Below, piece after piece: positions 1-7,365 of a DNA stretch of 64,000 bases. The notes under the pieces were generated by a model, which saw only the letters and a program-made list of their open reading frames with translations, did not search any database and was not told the origin of the DNA. This DNA is from an uncultured Flavobacteriaceae bacterium (lineage in GTDB: Bacteria > Bacteroidota > Bacteroidia > Flavobacteriales > Flavobacteriaceae). The first letter of the stretch is position 1, and every line of letters starts with the position of its first letter. Where the stretch lies: contig CANLVG010000011.1 in NCBI GenBank assembly GCA_947494565.1, forward strand, positions 1 to 64,000. The letters are read 5' to 3'. Both the position numbers and the translations under genes were made by a program.

Positions 1-121
1 TAATCCTCTCCAAGGTCGAGTACTACCTTGACAACGAAAAAAAGCGCACTCCTTTGTCCTTTATCCACACACCTTGGGAAAATTCGACCCTACGGAATCT
101 GTAAATTGATTACAACAATAC

Positions 122-146
122 AATAAACACACCTAGTGTGTTTATT
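122..146 (-). terminator. 11-bp hairpin just past the integrase 3' end (terminator or recombination-site arm)
   Basis: A perfect inverted repeat: arm AATAAACACAC at 122-132, three-base loop, arm GTGTGTTTATT at 136-146. It begins 16 bases beyond the stop codon of the integrase. Read on the minus strand it ends in a T-rich stretch (TTTATT then GTATTG), so a Rho-independent terminator is the simplest reading. The arm is AT-rich apart from the CACAC/GTGTG core. Because a tyrosine recombinase gene abuts it, it could also belong to a recombination site. The 8-mer ACACACCT recurs 60 bases away at 67-74. The rest of positions 1-121 shows only a short 6-bp inverted repeat (11-16 with 25-30). Confidence 0.5.
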
Positions 147-161
147 CTTCTTATAGGCACA

Positions 162-1289
162 CTAATCTAATGGATTTTTAATCGTTTCAAAAGTATTAAT
201 CGCCACGTGGGTATAAATTTCTGTTGTTTTGGTAGAGCTGTGGCCCAAAAGCACTTGAATTTGTCTTAAATCGGTGCCTGACTCTAACAAGTGCGTGGCG
301 AAGCTGTGCCTTAGCATATGGGGTGTTACTCGCAAAGGTATTTTTGCTTTTTCCGCAGCTCCGGTAACGATTTTTAAAACGCTTTGAGCACTATATTTTT
401 TTCCGTTTTTACCTTCGAAAAGATAGGTTTTAGGGCGATATTCCTTAAAATAAGCTCTTAGGTCATTAAGCGCCGTTTTCGATAATAGGGTTTGCCGGTC
501 TTTATTCCCTTTTGAACCTTCGATACGAATTAACATACGTTTACTGTCCACATCACTAAGCTTTAAATTCAATAGCTCACTTCGGCGTAAACCTGACGCG
601 TATAACAATTCCACTACACATCGATGTTTGATATTATTGGTATGCTCAATTATCGAAAGTACCTCGTTTTTTGAAATGACCTTGGGTAGTTTAGATTCTT
701 TTCTTGGTCTTTCAATCTCATAGAAACGATTGGGCATTCCCAAAACTGCCTCATAATAGAATTTGATGGCGTTGATCGCTTGATTGACATATGAGTTGGA
801 TGCGTTTTTCTGTATAAGGCTTTGTAGGAATACTCTAATGTCACCCTCATCGATAGAATTTAGTTCTTTGTCCTTGTGAAAATTGATGAACATCTCAAAG
901 AAGGTCACATAGGTCTTGATGGTACTGTTTGCATATCGCTTTAGTTCTAGTTTTAATAGATACTCCTCAGGACAAAGCCTGTAATCGGGAATCGGCTTTC
1001 TTTTCCTGAACCAGGCTACATCAACGGTTTCGTTTTTTCTATTTACCGGTTTATTGATTAAAAAACGATTGTAGTTTATCCATACCACGCCCTTAAAAGT
1101 ATTGAAAATAACCCCAAGATTAGCTTTAGTATTGGGTATGTAGGCCATGTTGTATCGTTTACTCCACTTAGGGTTTGGAAGTCCCTTGACCAAATTCTGT
1201 ATTAGTTTATCCGGTGAGAACTTTATGCCTATCATCTTCTGATTGTTGATCATGAGATGGTACAGTGTTATCGATTTCATGGAATTCAT
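162..1289 (-). CDS. Tyrosine recombinase / site-specific integrase (IntI/XerCD-like)
   Basis: A cytoplasmic DNA strand-exchange enzyme. The C-terminal catalytic domain is intact: Arg235 in GLRRSEL, the Lys260/Lys263 region, His324 and Arg327 in HMLRHSF, His350 in LLGH, and nucleophile Tyr359 in TEIYTHV. A SAM-like core-binding domain spans about residues 103-195. About 95 further N-terminal residues precede it, which plain XerC/XerD proteins (about 300 aa) lack. The C terminus ends in IKNPLD, reminiscent of the SPLD-type ends of integron and related integrases. ATG codons at 1289 and 1280 are both possible starts. The gene is divergent from a zinc-ribbon gene, with a perfect inverted repeat between them, and a hairpin follows its stop. 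Whether it mobilises an element or captures cassettes cannot be decided, because the window ends 161 bases downstream. Confidence 0.93.
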   Translation of the reverse strand: MNSMKSITLYHLMINNQKMIGIKFSPDKLIQNLVKGLPNPKWSKRYNMAYIPNTKANLGVIFNTFKGVVWINYNRFLINKPVNRKNETVDVAWFRKRKPIPDYRLCPEEYLLKLELKRYANSTIKTYVTFFEMFINFHKDKELNSIDEGDIRVFLQSLIQKNASNSYVNQAINAIKFYYEAVLGMPNRFYEIERPRKESKLPKVISKNEVLSIIEHTNNIKHRCVVELLYASGLRRSELLNLKLSDVDSKRMLIRIEGSKGNKDRQTLLSKTALNDLRAYFKEYRPKTYLFEGKNGKKYSAQSVLKIVTGAAEKAKIPLRVTPHMLRHSFATHLLESGTDLRQIQVLLGHSSTKTTEIYTHVAINTFETIKNPLD

Positions 1290-1321
1290 AGTACAATGCT
1301 AATTAGGATTTATAAACTAAA

Positions 1322-1347
1322 TAGTATATTATAAGTATAATATACTA
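1322..1347. promoter_or_regulatory. Perfect 12-bp inverted repeat in the divergent integrase / zinc-ribbon promoter region
   Basis: The left arm TAGTATATTATA (1322-1333) and right arm TATAATATACTA (1336-1347) are perfect reverse complements around a 2-bp spacer. The dyad lies 33 bases upstream of the integrase start and 9 bases upstream of the zinc-ribbon start, so it overlaps the space where both promoters should lie. Such a tight symmetric site fits a dimeric repressor or autoregulator acting on both genes. The AT-only core could instead be promoter DNA that is palindromic by chance. Which protein would bind is unknown; the adjacent zinc-ribbon protein is a candidate by position only. Confidence 0.5.
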
Positions 1348-1355
1348 GTAGTTTT

Positions 1356-1730
1356 ATGAGCACGAAAAAATGTCCAATTTGCAGTTCTTCAGTAAAAGGT
1401 CGCACAGATAAAATATTTTGTTCCACAAAGTGCAAATCAATTGACCAATATGAAAAACGCCAAAAAACCGAAGCCTTCTATTTTAAAGTTGAAAGGCAAC
1501 TTAGAACCAATAGGAAAATATTAAGGAAGTTTAATAAATCCGGCTTTACTACCATTAGAAAATCCAAACTGATAGAAGATGGGTTTAACCCTAAGTTCTT
1601 CACACACTATTGGAAAAACCAAAAAGGAGACGTCTATTTATTCGTATATGAATATGGTTTCTTAACAAAGAACGAAAGCGGCAAAGAAAAATATGTTCTG
1701 GTCACGTGGCAGGATTATATGGAAAGATAG
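1356..1730 (+). CDS. Small zinc-ribbon protein of unknown function, divergent from the integrase
   Basis: A 124-residue protein whose N terminus has two cysteine pairs, CPIC (residues 6-9) and CSTKC (residues 22-26), spaced as in a treble-clef or zinc-ribbon knuckle. A basic segment rich in Arg/Lys follows (about residues 34-70), then an aromatic C-terminal part (about 75-124) with no family I recognise. There is no signal peptide or membrane segment, so it should be cytoplasmic and is plausibly nucleic-acid binding. It starts at ATG 1356, nine bases after the inverted repeat shared with the integrase promoter. Its position between the integrase and tRNA-Met suggests a role linked to the mobile edge, such as a regulator or recombination accessory, but nothing in the sequence proves this. 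Confidence 0.7.
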   Translation: MSTKKCPICSSSVKGRTDKIFCSTKCKSIDQYEKRQKTEAFYFKVERQLRTNRKILRKFNKSGFTTIRKSKLIEDGFNPKFFTHYWKNQKGDVYLFVYEYGFLTKNESGKEKYVLVTWQDYMER

Positions 1731-1810
1731 TTCACAAAACTTTATGACCATTTGACATGAAATACAGCCAATAAAAAATGGTTGTTGAAAAGTTGAATCT
1801 GTTGTGCCCG

Positions 1811-1849
1811 AGATAAAGAAAAAGGGTCTTCAAAAATTGAAGACCCTTT
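1811..1849 (-). terminator. Rho-independent terminator downstream of tRNA-Met
   Basis: A perfect 12-bp stem (AAAGGGTCTTCA at 1821-1832 with TGAAGACCCTTT at 1838-1849) closes a 5-base loop. On the minus strand it runs into a T-rich tail (1811-1820). It starts 10 bases after the tRNA discriminator base, so it terminates the tRNA transcript. Its flanks are also A/T-rich on the plus strand, so it may additionally stop read-through from the zinc-ribbon gene. Confidence 0.88.
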
Positions 1850-1858
1850 AATGATTTG

Positions 1859-1932
1859 TAGCGAGAGAGGGACTTGAACCCTCGGCCTCCGGGTTATGAA
1901 TCCGACGCTCTAACCAGCTGAGCTACCTCGCC
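1859..1932 (-). tRNA. tRNA-Met (anticodon CAU, elongator type)
   Basis: A 74-nt cloverleaf reads on the minus strand. The acceptor stem GGCGAGG pairs with TCTCGCT, with G-U pairs at both ends. The D arm is GCTC/GAGC, the anticodon loop is TTCATAA with CAT at 1896-1898, and the T arm is GAGGG-TTCAAGT-CCCTC. The discriminator base is A and CCA is not encoded. The first base pair is a G-U wobble rather than the mismatch typical of initiator tRNA, so elongator Met is favoured. Ile2 with a modified CAU anticodon is a less likely alternative. It is preceded by a strong promoter and followed by a terminator. Its 3' end faces the integrase. Confidence 0.95.
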
Positions 1933-1966
1933 TTGTTTTCAACCGTAACGGTTTTTTAAACGGCTG

Positions 1967-1997
1967 CAAATATAAAGTTTAATTTTCGCTCCGTCAA
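1967..1997 (-). promoter_or_regulatory. Bacteroidota-type promoter of tRNA-Met
   Basis: On the minus strand TTG (1995-1997) is followed after 20 bases by TATATTTG (1967-1974), an exact match to the Bacteroidota -7 consensus TAnnTTTG with its -33 TTG partner. The -7 box is 34 bases upstream of the mature tRNA 5' end, leaving room for a short processed leader. Confidence 0.75.
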
Positions 1998-2085
1998 CAT
2001 TCACCAATCAAAAAATTATTCTCATACTTTTATTTTTTAATCTTATTTAAATATATATATTGCTTATACTAAATTGAATGAAAGC

Positions 2086-2469
2086 ATGAGCGATAAAACC
2101 AAATTTGAACTGGAGTTCGTTATACAATCATCTCCCCAGATGTTGTACCAATATCTGGCGACACCTTCGGGCCTCTCTGAGTGGTTCGCGGACAATGTGA
2201 ACTCGCGGGGCGAGATGTTCAGTTTTATTTGGGACGGGTCGGAAGAAGAGGCCAAGATGCTCAAAAGAAAAAGTGATGAGTTCGTCAAATTTGCTTGGGA
2301 AGAAAGTGATGACGATACCTACTTCGAAATGAAGATCATCGTTGATGAAATCACCAAGGACGTTTCCCTTTTTATTACTGACTTTGCCGACGAAGATGAG
2401 ATCGATGAAGCCAAGATGCTATGGGAGAACCAAGTAAGTGATTTAAAGCAGGTTCTGGGATCTAAATAA
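2086..2469 (+). CDS. START-like domain protein (Bacteroidota AHSA1/SRPBCC-fold family)
   Basis: A protein of about 127 residues, without signal peptide, that matches the START-like/SRPBCC fold pattern: a first strand (KFELEFVIQSS), the helix carrying LYQYLATPSGLSEWFAD, then acidic beta strands with the segment SFIWDG. I know this family as a conserved Bacteroidota cytosolic protein of unknown ligand. The Trp-Phe-Ala-Asp segment is characteristic of AHSA1-type proteins. I chose ATG 2086; a TTG at 2074 would add four residues. The protein is unusually acidic (runs of Glu/Asp). It is followed 33 bases later by an aminotransferase gene on the same strand, so the two may be co-transcribed. Confidence 0.85.
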   Translation: MSDKTKFELEFVIQSSPQMLYQYLATPSGLSEWFADNVNSRGEMFSFIWDGSEEEAKMLKRKSDEFVKFAWEESDDDTYFEMKIIVDEITKDVSLFITDFADEDEIDEAKMLWENQVSDLKQVLGSK

Positions 2470-2502
2470 TACAAGCGAACACGCTATGTTCGAACCTTGA
2501 AT

Positions 2503-3399
2503 ATGTCAAGGTTTTTTTATGACACTTTTCCACCTCTTTATAAATCGACCGGAATGGTAAATTACAATGGGCAGTTGCTACCCGCCACCACTACTTTTCT
2601 AAACCACGAAAATAGAGGCCTCCGCTATGGCGATTCGCTGTTTGAGACCCTACGCGTAGTCGATGGCAAAGTTATTTTTTGGGAAGATCACTATTTGCGC
2701 TTGATGGCTTCTATGCGCATACTGCGAATGGCGATTCCGATGGAGTTCACTATGGAATTTTTGCAGGAGGAGATCATTAAGACCATAACGGCCAATACCC
2801 TGCACGGTTCGCCTGCACGGGTCCGCTTAACGATCTTTCGGAATGCAGGCGGTTTTTATTTGCCTGATTCGAACCAGGTTTCTTATTGTATTGAATGTAA
2901 CCCTTTAAAGGCGCCGTTCTACACCATGGCGGAAGGACCCTACGAAATCGAGCTTTTCAAGGATTTTTATGTCAACGATGATCTCACGGCGACCCTCAAG
3001 ACCAATAATAAGATCATCAATGTGGTAGGAAGTATTTATGCACAGGAAAACGGCTATCAAAATTGCCTTCTCTTGAATACCAACAAACGGATTACCGAGA
3101 CCTTAAACGGAAATATCTTTATGGTGAACGGTACCGTAGTAACTACCCCGCCGATAGAAGATGGCTGCCTAAACGGCATCATACGTAAAAAGATCATCGA
3201 AATTCTAGGGAAACTAGAGGGGTATACCTTAAAAGAATATTCCATTTCGCCTTTTGATCTTCAAAAGGCCGATGAGCTCTTTATGACCAATTCCATATCG
3301 GGTATTCGATCCATCACAAAATATAGAAAGAAGGACTTCGAGCGCAAGGTCGCCACGGATCTGCTGGGTAAACTGAACGCTCTTTCTAGACTTACTTAA
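2503..3399 (+). CDS. Class IV PLP aminotransferase (BCAT / aminodeoxychorismate lyase-like)
   Basis: A fold-type IV pyridoxal-phosphate enzyme of about 298 residues. The family signature RYGDSLFETLRV near the N terminus, the catalytic Lys in TLKTNNKI and the cofactor-phosphate segment ETLNGNIFMV in the second half are visible. Family members transaminate branched-chain amino acids or cleave aminodeoxychorismate; sequence alone does not separate these activities here. ATG 2503 gives the listed start, but homologues usually begin near the segment MVNYNGQ, which corresponds to ATG 2554, so the first 17 residues may not be translated. The stop codon overlaps the convergent YqgE stop by 3 bases, leaving no room for a terminator between the two genes. 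Confidence 0.88.
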   Translation: MSRFFYDTFPPLYKSTGMVNYNGQLLPATTTFLNHENRGLRYGDSLFETLRVVDGKVIFWEDHYLRLMASMRILRMAIPMEFTMEFLQEEIIKTITANTLHGSPARVRLTIFRNAGGFYLPDSNQVSYCIECNPLKAPFYTMAEGPYEIELFKDFYVNDDLTATLKTNNKIINVVGSIYAQENGYQNCLLLNTNKRITETLNGNIFMVNGTVVTTPPIEDGCLNGIIRKKIIEILGKLEGYTLKEYSISPFDLQKADELFMTNSISGIRSITKYRKKDFERKVATDLLGKLNALSRLT

Positions 3400-3956
3400 T
3401 TCAGACTGGGGTTTTCAGGGGCATTGGACCATAAAAGATAATCGCCACCGAGTTGAAGCATTTTTTCTTTCCAAAATGCTGCTGTCGACTTTCTAATAAT
3501 CTCACTTTGGTATTCGTTTTTGACCACGATCCACGAGTTGGAGGAAAGCTCTTCATCCAGTTGAAGTGAGGCCCAGCCTGAGTAGCCCAAAAAGAAACGG
3601 ATATCTTCTTCCGAGATTTCTTTTCTATTGATCAGTTCAATGGTCTTTTCAAAATCCCCTCCCCAAAAAATACCATCCGAAATTTCAATGCTATCGCTGA
3701 TCAGATGCGGTACCGTATGTATGAAATAAAGATTGTCTTGTTCTACTGGCCCACCATTGTAAACCCGAAAGGGAACGAAGATTTCCGTGACAAGGTCGTT
3801 GATATGATACTCCAATGGTTTATTCAGTATAAAACCCACAGAGCCCTCGTCATTATGCTCGGCAATAAGTACTACCGATCTATTGAACGCAACGTCGCCG
3901 GTGAGCGCTGGTTCTGCAATTAGCAATTTTCCTTTTTTTGGTTTAAGCTTGATCAT
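3396..3956 (-). CDS. YqgE/AlgH family protein
   Basis: A 186-residue cytoplasmic protein that aligns over its full length with YqgE/AlgH. It carries the opening KGKLLIAEPAL, the FNRSVVLI strand, the GSVGFILNKPL motif, and the later GYSGWASLQLDEEL segment that marks the family. The biochemical role of YqgE is not settled; AlgH was first linked to alginate regulation in Pseudomonas. It is monocistronic here, converging on the aminotransferase gene with overlapping stop codons. A candidate promoter (TTG at 4004-4006, 19-base spacer, near-consensus box at 3977-3984) lies just upstream. Confidence 0.93.
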   Translation of the reverse strand: MIKLKPKKGKLLIAEPALTGDVAFNRSVVLIAEHNDEGSVGFILNKPLEYHINDLVTEIFVPFRVYNGGPVEQDNLYFIHTVPHLISDSIEISDGIFWGGDFEKTIELINRKEISEEDIRFFLGYSGWASLQLDEELSSNSWIVVKNEYQSEIIRKSTAAFWKEKMLQLGGDYLLWSNAPENPSLN

Positions 3957-3976
3957 GTATCGAATACTTCACTTCT

Positions 3977-4006
3977 CTAAAATAAGATAATTCCTATAAA
4001 AACCAA
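3977..4006 (-). promoter_or_regulatory. Candidate promoter of the yqgE gene
   Basis: On the minus strand TTG (4004-4006) precedes TATTTTAG (3977-3984) by 19 bases. The -7 box matches TAnnTTTG at seven of eight positions, and the spacing equals that of the HU promoter. It sits 20 bases upstream of the start codon. Confidence 0.4.
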
Positions 4007-4020
4007 AAAGCCTTAAATCA

Positions 4021-4052
4021 ATAAAGCACCTCACTTGCGTGAGATGCTTTAT
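4021..4052 (-). terminator. Terminator of the HU gene
   Basis: A hairpin with arms AAAGCACCTCAC (4023-4034) and GTGAGATGCTTT (4039-4050) and a 4-base loop. The single non-complementary position becomes a G-U pair in the minus-strand RNA. The tail is TTTATT. It begins about 20 bases after the HU stop codon. Confidence 0.75.
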
Positions 4053-4071
4053 CATATAATATCGCTATGAA

Positions 4072-4344
4072 CTAGTTTACCGCTTTGCCTAAATCAGCAC
4101 CTGCCTTAAACTTCACTACGTTTTTAGCTGCAATCTGGATTGTTTTTCCAGTTGATGGATTTCTTCCTTCTCTAGCGTTTCTTTTAGATACAGACCAAGA
4201 TCCGAAACCTACTAAAGAAACACGGCCACCTTTTTTAAGAGCACCTTCAACATTTCCCAAGAAAGACTCTAAAGACTTCTTTGCTGCTGCTTTTGTGATG
4301 CCAGCGTCGGCTGCCATTGCGTCGATTAATTCTGTTTTGTTCAT
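4072..4344 (-). CDS. HU family DNA-binding protein
   Basis: A 90-residue nucleoid protein with the full HU fold. The N-terminal helices start MNKTELIDAMA, the turn GFGSW precedes the DNA-binding beta arm (KRNAREGRNPSTGKTI, with the conserved RNPSTG), and the C-terminal strand and helix are FKAGADLGKAVN. HU dimers bend and package DNA in the cytoplasm. The gene is monocistronic: it has its own TTG-N19-TAAATTTG promoter about 45 bases upstream and its own terminator. The Ala-Lys-rich N-terminal half is typical of Bacteroidota HU. Family assignment is very secure. Confidence 0.97.
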   Translation of the reverse strand: MNKTELIDAMAADAGITKAAAKKSLESFLGNVEGALKKGGRVSLVGFGSWSVSKRNAREGRNPSTGKTIQIAAKNVVKFKAGADLGKAVN

Positions 4345-4389
4345 AATGTGATTAAATTAATTGTTGTTAAAATAGTTTTAAACGTCTAA

Positions 4390-4419
4390 CAAATTTATAC
4401 GGATTTGCGTTGAACACAA
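4390..4419 (-). promoter_or_regulatory. Bacteroidota-type promoter of the HU gene
   Basis: On the minus strand TTG (4417-4419), a 19-base spacer, then TAAATTTG (4390-4397) match the TTG/TAnnTTTG consensus exactly. Transcription would start about 40 bases before the HU start codon, giving a short A/T-rich leader. Confidence 0.7.
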
Positions 4420-4520
4420 GTGAAATCGGGGGAAATACCCCATTTTGTTGATAACTCAGGGCGTTTGTTGATAAAGTAGGGTGTTTTTTAGGGTTCTCGC
4501 AGCCCAATGAGAATGGGACT

Positions 4521-5468
4521 TCAGCTAAGAAACGCCTTTTTTTCCAATTTAAGCCCATTTAAGATATCGCTGGTTTTCATCCTTCTTTTACCCGGAAGCT
4601 GCATTTCCAAGATGGAGATGAAACCCCCTTTGACCGCTACCTTGAGTTCTTTTTTATCGAAAACCACTGTGCCGATTACATGTTGATGCGTCTCCCGCTC
4701 TTTGGTAACGGCATAAATTTTGACCGAAAGTTGCGTATCGCCCGTAGTCAAGGTGCTCCAGGCAGCAGGGTAGGGGCTTAGGCCCCTAATATGATCGTAA
4801 ATGGCGTCGATTGACTTTGACCAATCGATTGCACAGGTTTCCTTATGGATCTTATAGGCCGTCTTCAAGCCCTCGGTATCGGTCTGCCTTACTGTCGTAA
4901 CGGTTCCGTCGGCAATCTGCCTAACCGTTTGCGCAACCAAATTTGAGCCCATCACCATTAACCGGTCGTGAAGGGTACCGGCCGTATCATGTTCCGCAAT
5001 AGGGGTACGCTCTTGCAGTATGATCTCACCGGTATCTATTTTGTCATCGATAAAAAAAGTGGTGACCCCGGTTTCTTTTTCTCCGTTGATGAGTACCCAA
5101 TTAATGGGTGCTGCGCCGCGGTAGTTGGGCAAAAGGGAGGCGTGTAGGTTAAAAGTGCCGTATTCGGGCATGTTCCATACTACCTTCGGAAGCATCCTAA
5201 ACGCTACTACGATCTGCAAATTGGCACGCAGTTCGGCCAGAGCGGTTAGAAAATCCTCATTTTTCAAGTTGGTCGGTTGTAAAACGGGCAACCCTTTTTT
5301 CAATGCGTATGTTTTGACTGCGGATTGCTGTAGCTTTCTTCCCCTGCCCGCAGGCCGATCCGGGGCCGTAATCACTCCTACAATGGTATAGTCACATTCC
5401 ACTAGTTTTTCTAATGTTGCAACTGCAAAATCAGGCGTTCCCATAAATAGGATTCGTAAGTCTTTCAT
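4521..5468 (-). CDS. fmt: Methionyl-tRNA formyltransferase
   Basis: The cytoplasmic enzyme that formylates initiator Met-tRNA using 10-formyltetrahydrofolate. At 315 residues it has the expected length. The N-terminal Rossmann-like domain starts RILFMGTPDFAVATL. The catalytic region has Asn107 and His109 in FNLHASLLPNYRGAAP, and Asp145 in DDKIDTGEI. The smaller OB-like C-terminal domain that contacts tRNA spans about residues 205-315. It ends in KAFLS with no extension. It lies 1 base downstream of recQ on the same strand, so recQ-fmt are co-transcribed with the upstream ATPase gene. Identification is secure. Confidence 0.97.
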   Translation of the reverse strand: MKDLRILFMGTPDFAVATLEKLVECDYTIVGVITAPDRPAGRGRKLQQSAVKTYALKKGLPVLQPTNLKNEDFLTALAELRANLQIVVAFRMLPKVVWNMPEYGTFNLHASLLPNYRGAAPINWVLINGEKETGVTTFFIDDKIDTGEIILQERTPIAEHDTAGTLHDRLMVMGSNLVAQTVRQIADGTVTTVRQTDTEGLKTAYKIHKETCAIDWSKSIDAIYDHIRGLSPYPAAWSTLTTGDTQLSVKIYAVTKERETHQHVIGTVVFDKKELKVAVKGGFISILEMQLPGKRRMKTSDILNGLKLEKKAFLS

Positions 5469-5469
5469 G

Positions 5470-7365
5470 CTATGTTAATTCATATTGGTTCATTGGGTTG
5501 ATCTTTATACGACCCTCCTCCAATAATTCGCTAATGGAGGCCAATAGAGCGGCCTCGTTTAATTGTAATTTTTCAATCAGTTCCCTTGAACTATGTCGCT
5601 GTTCTTCCAAAAGGGAGAGTACGGCCGTCTTGATCGTCTCTTTAGGTAGGTCTTCCCCTTTATTTCGCAAACAAATATCGCATATACCGCAATCTACTGC
5701 ACTATGTTCCCCAAAATACCGCAATAACTGTTTGCTCCTGCAGACTTTCTGATCAGATGCGTACTGTAACATATGTCTGAGGTTACTCACTTTGATCGCT
5801 TGCCGTTCTTTGACCTTCTTGGCAAAAACATTGATGGTGCGCTCATCTTCCCGCGGGACCAAAAAAGTGATTTCGATATCACTGTGCTGGGCGGTGTAAT
5901 CGATGATCTCGTCCTTTTGAAGTTGGCCTAGTACTTGTGTGACCAGCTCTTCTGTACAGGCGGCTTTGGTCGCAATGAGGCGTGTATTGATTTTGGTGTC
6001 AAAATCGAAGATTCCACCATAGGTTCTCAATAGGGTCTGAGCGATGGCCACGAGGTGCCTGTTGTTTTCGAAATAGGTGGATAATACATCTTTAGACGCC
6101 AAAAAGCGCACAGTGGTCTTCTTGGAAAATGATTCGCTCAAAGCTATTACGGAGTATTGGTCTAAGATCCGGAGTACGTTATAGGTCAGTAGTGGTTTTA
6201 GCTGGTATAGGGAACAAAAGGTGTTAAAGTCCAATTGAAAGGTCTGATCATGACCTTCGCCGTACGGAATTTGAAAATAGGCATTCAATTTACGGTATAC
6301 TTGTCGAAGATGAACGGTATCGGGTAAGGTGCCTAAAAATTGTTGTTCCGCTCGCTTGATATCAGTGGCATTGGTAATGAGAATGGCTTTGGCCGGTTGA
6401 CCATCCCTTCCGGCCCTTCCGGCTTCCTGAAAGTAGTTTTCCAAACAGTCCGGAAGCTGATAGTGAACCACAAGTTCCACATCGGGTTTGTCAATGCCCA
6501 TGCCGAATGCATTGGTCGCTACCATGATCTTGGTGTGGTCGTTTAACCAGCCATTCAAACGTTTTTCCTTTTCCTTTCTGGGAATTCCTCCATGAAAATA
6601 GGTGGCGTTACAGCCATTTGAAGTGAGGTATACCGCAATTTCTTGCGCTAATCTTCTAGTGCGCACATAGACAATGGCGCTCTTTTCAAGACGGGTACAC
6701 AATACCTTCAAACGGTATCGCTTATCTTCTTCCCAAAGTACTTTAAAGGCAATGTTATTACGTAAAAAAGAATCCGTGACCTTCAACGGTGACGTAAGTT
6801 TCAAACTATCGAGGATGTCTTGGGCTACTTGCTTGGTGGCCGTTGCGGTGAGGGCAATGAGCGGTGCTTCAGGAACAAGGGCACGTAATTTTTCGCATTC
6901 CAGGTATGCGGGACGGAAATCATGGCCCCATTGCGAAATACAATGGGCTTCATCAATAGCGATCAGATTGACGTTCATCTGACGGATACGTGACTGTACC
7001 ATATCTTGTTGCAGTCGTTCTGGAGAGAGATAGAGAAATTTATAGTTACCGAAAATACAGTTATCCAATAAGGCGCCGACTTCGTCAAATGAAATCCCAC
7101 CGGTCAACGCAATTGCCTTGATTCCGATGGTCTTAAGATGTGCTACCTGATTTTGTATGAGCGCTATCAAAGGAGAGACCACTATGCAGATTCCGTCGGT
7201 AGCCAGCGCTGGAATTTGAAAGCAGAGTGATTTTCCTCCACCTGTCGGTAAAAGGGCAAGTACATCTTGCCGCGCCAGCACCGCATTGATAATTCTTTCC
7301 TGAGATCCCCTGAACGTGGTGTAGCCCCAAAACTGCTGTAAAATTTCTTTTGGGTCTTTGTTCAC
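5470..7365 (-). CDS. recQ: RecQ family ATP-dependent 3'-5' DNA helicase
   Basis: A 631-residue superfamily 2 helicase for recombination and fork repair. Visible motifs are Walker A in LLPTGGGKSLCF (about residues 38-49), the DEAH box and aromatic-rich loop in IDEAHCISQWGHDFRP, motif III ALTATAT, and motif VI QEAGRAGRDGQ. An RQC domain carries the zinc cluster in the CRSKQLLRYFGE...DCGICDICL segment (four Cys). The C-terminal part after about residue 560 is short and I see no clear HRDC domain. The start is GTG at 7365, because no in-frame ATG precedes the first helicase motifs. That GTG overlaps the stop codon of the upstream ATPase gene (GTGA), indicating translational coupling. Confidence 0.95.
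   Translation of the reverse strand: MNKDPKEILQQFWGYTTFRGSQERIINAVLARQDVLALLPTGGGKSLCFQIPALATDGICIVVSPLIALIQNQVAHLKTIGIKAIALTGGISFDEVGALLDNCIFGNYKFLYLSPERLQQDMVQSRIRQMNVNLIAIDEAHCISQWGHDFRPAYLECEKLRALVPEAPLIALTATATKQVAQDILDSLKLTSPLKVTDSFLRNNIAFKVLWEEDKRYRLKVLCTRLEKSAIVYVRTRRLAQEIAVYLTSNGCNATYFHGGIPRKEKEKRLNGWLNDHTKIMVATNAFGMGIDKPDVELVVHYQLPDCLENYFQEAGRAGRDGQPAKAILITNATDIKRAEQQFLGTLPDTVHLRQVYRKLNAYFQIPYGEGHDQTFQLDFNTFCSLYQLKPLLTYNVLRILDQYSVIALSESFSKKTTVRFLASKDVLSTYFENNRHLVAIAQTLLRTYGGIFDFDTKINTRLIATKAACTEELVTQVLGQLQKDEIIDYTAQHSDIEITFLVPREDERTINVFAKKVKERQAIKVSNLRHMLQYASDQKVCRSKQLLRYFGEHSAVDCGICDICLRNKGEDLPKETIKTAVLSLLEEQRHSSRELIEKLQLNEAALLASISELLEEGRIKINPMNQYELT

Noticed and set aside
1-121. 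attC-like cassette site left of the hairpin
   Set aside because: The short 6-bp inverted repeat (11-16/25-30) and nearby AAC-type cores do not make a complete attC structure with matching outer cores, so no attC is called.
1896-1898. tRNA-Ile2 (CAU) instead of tRNA-Met
   Set aside because: The acceptor and D arm agree with Bacteroidota elongator tRNA-Met as I know it; modification cannot be read from DNA, so Met is favoured but not proven.
4085-4351. ORF antisense to the HU gene
   Set aside because: It is the exact mirror of a secure 90-residue HU gene that has its own promoter and terminator; the translated sequence has no domain.
7133-7330. 65-residue ORF inside recQ
   Set aside because: Alternate-frame shadow of a secure helicase reading frame.
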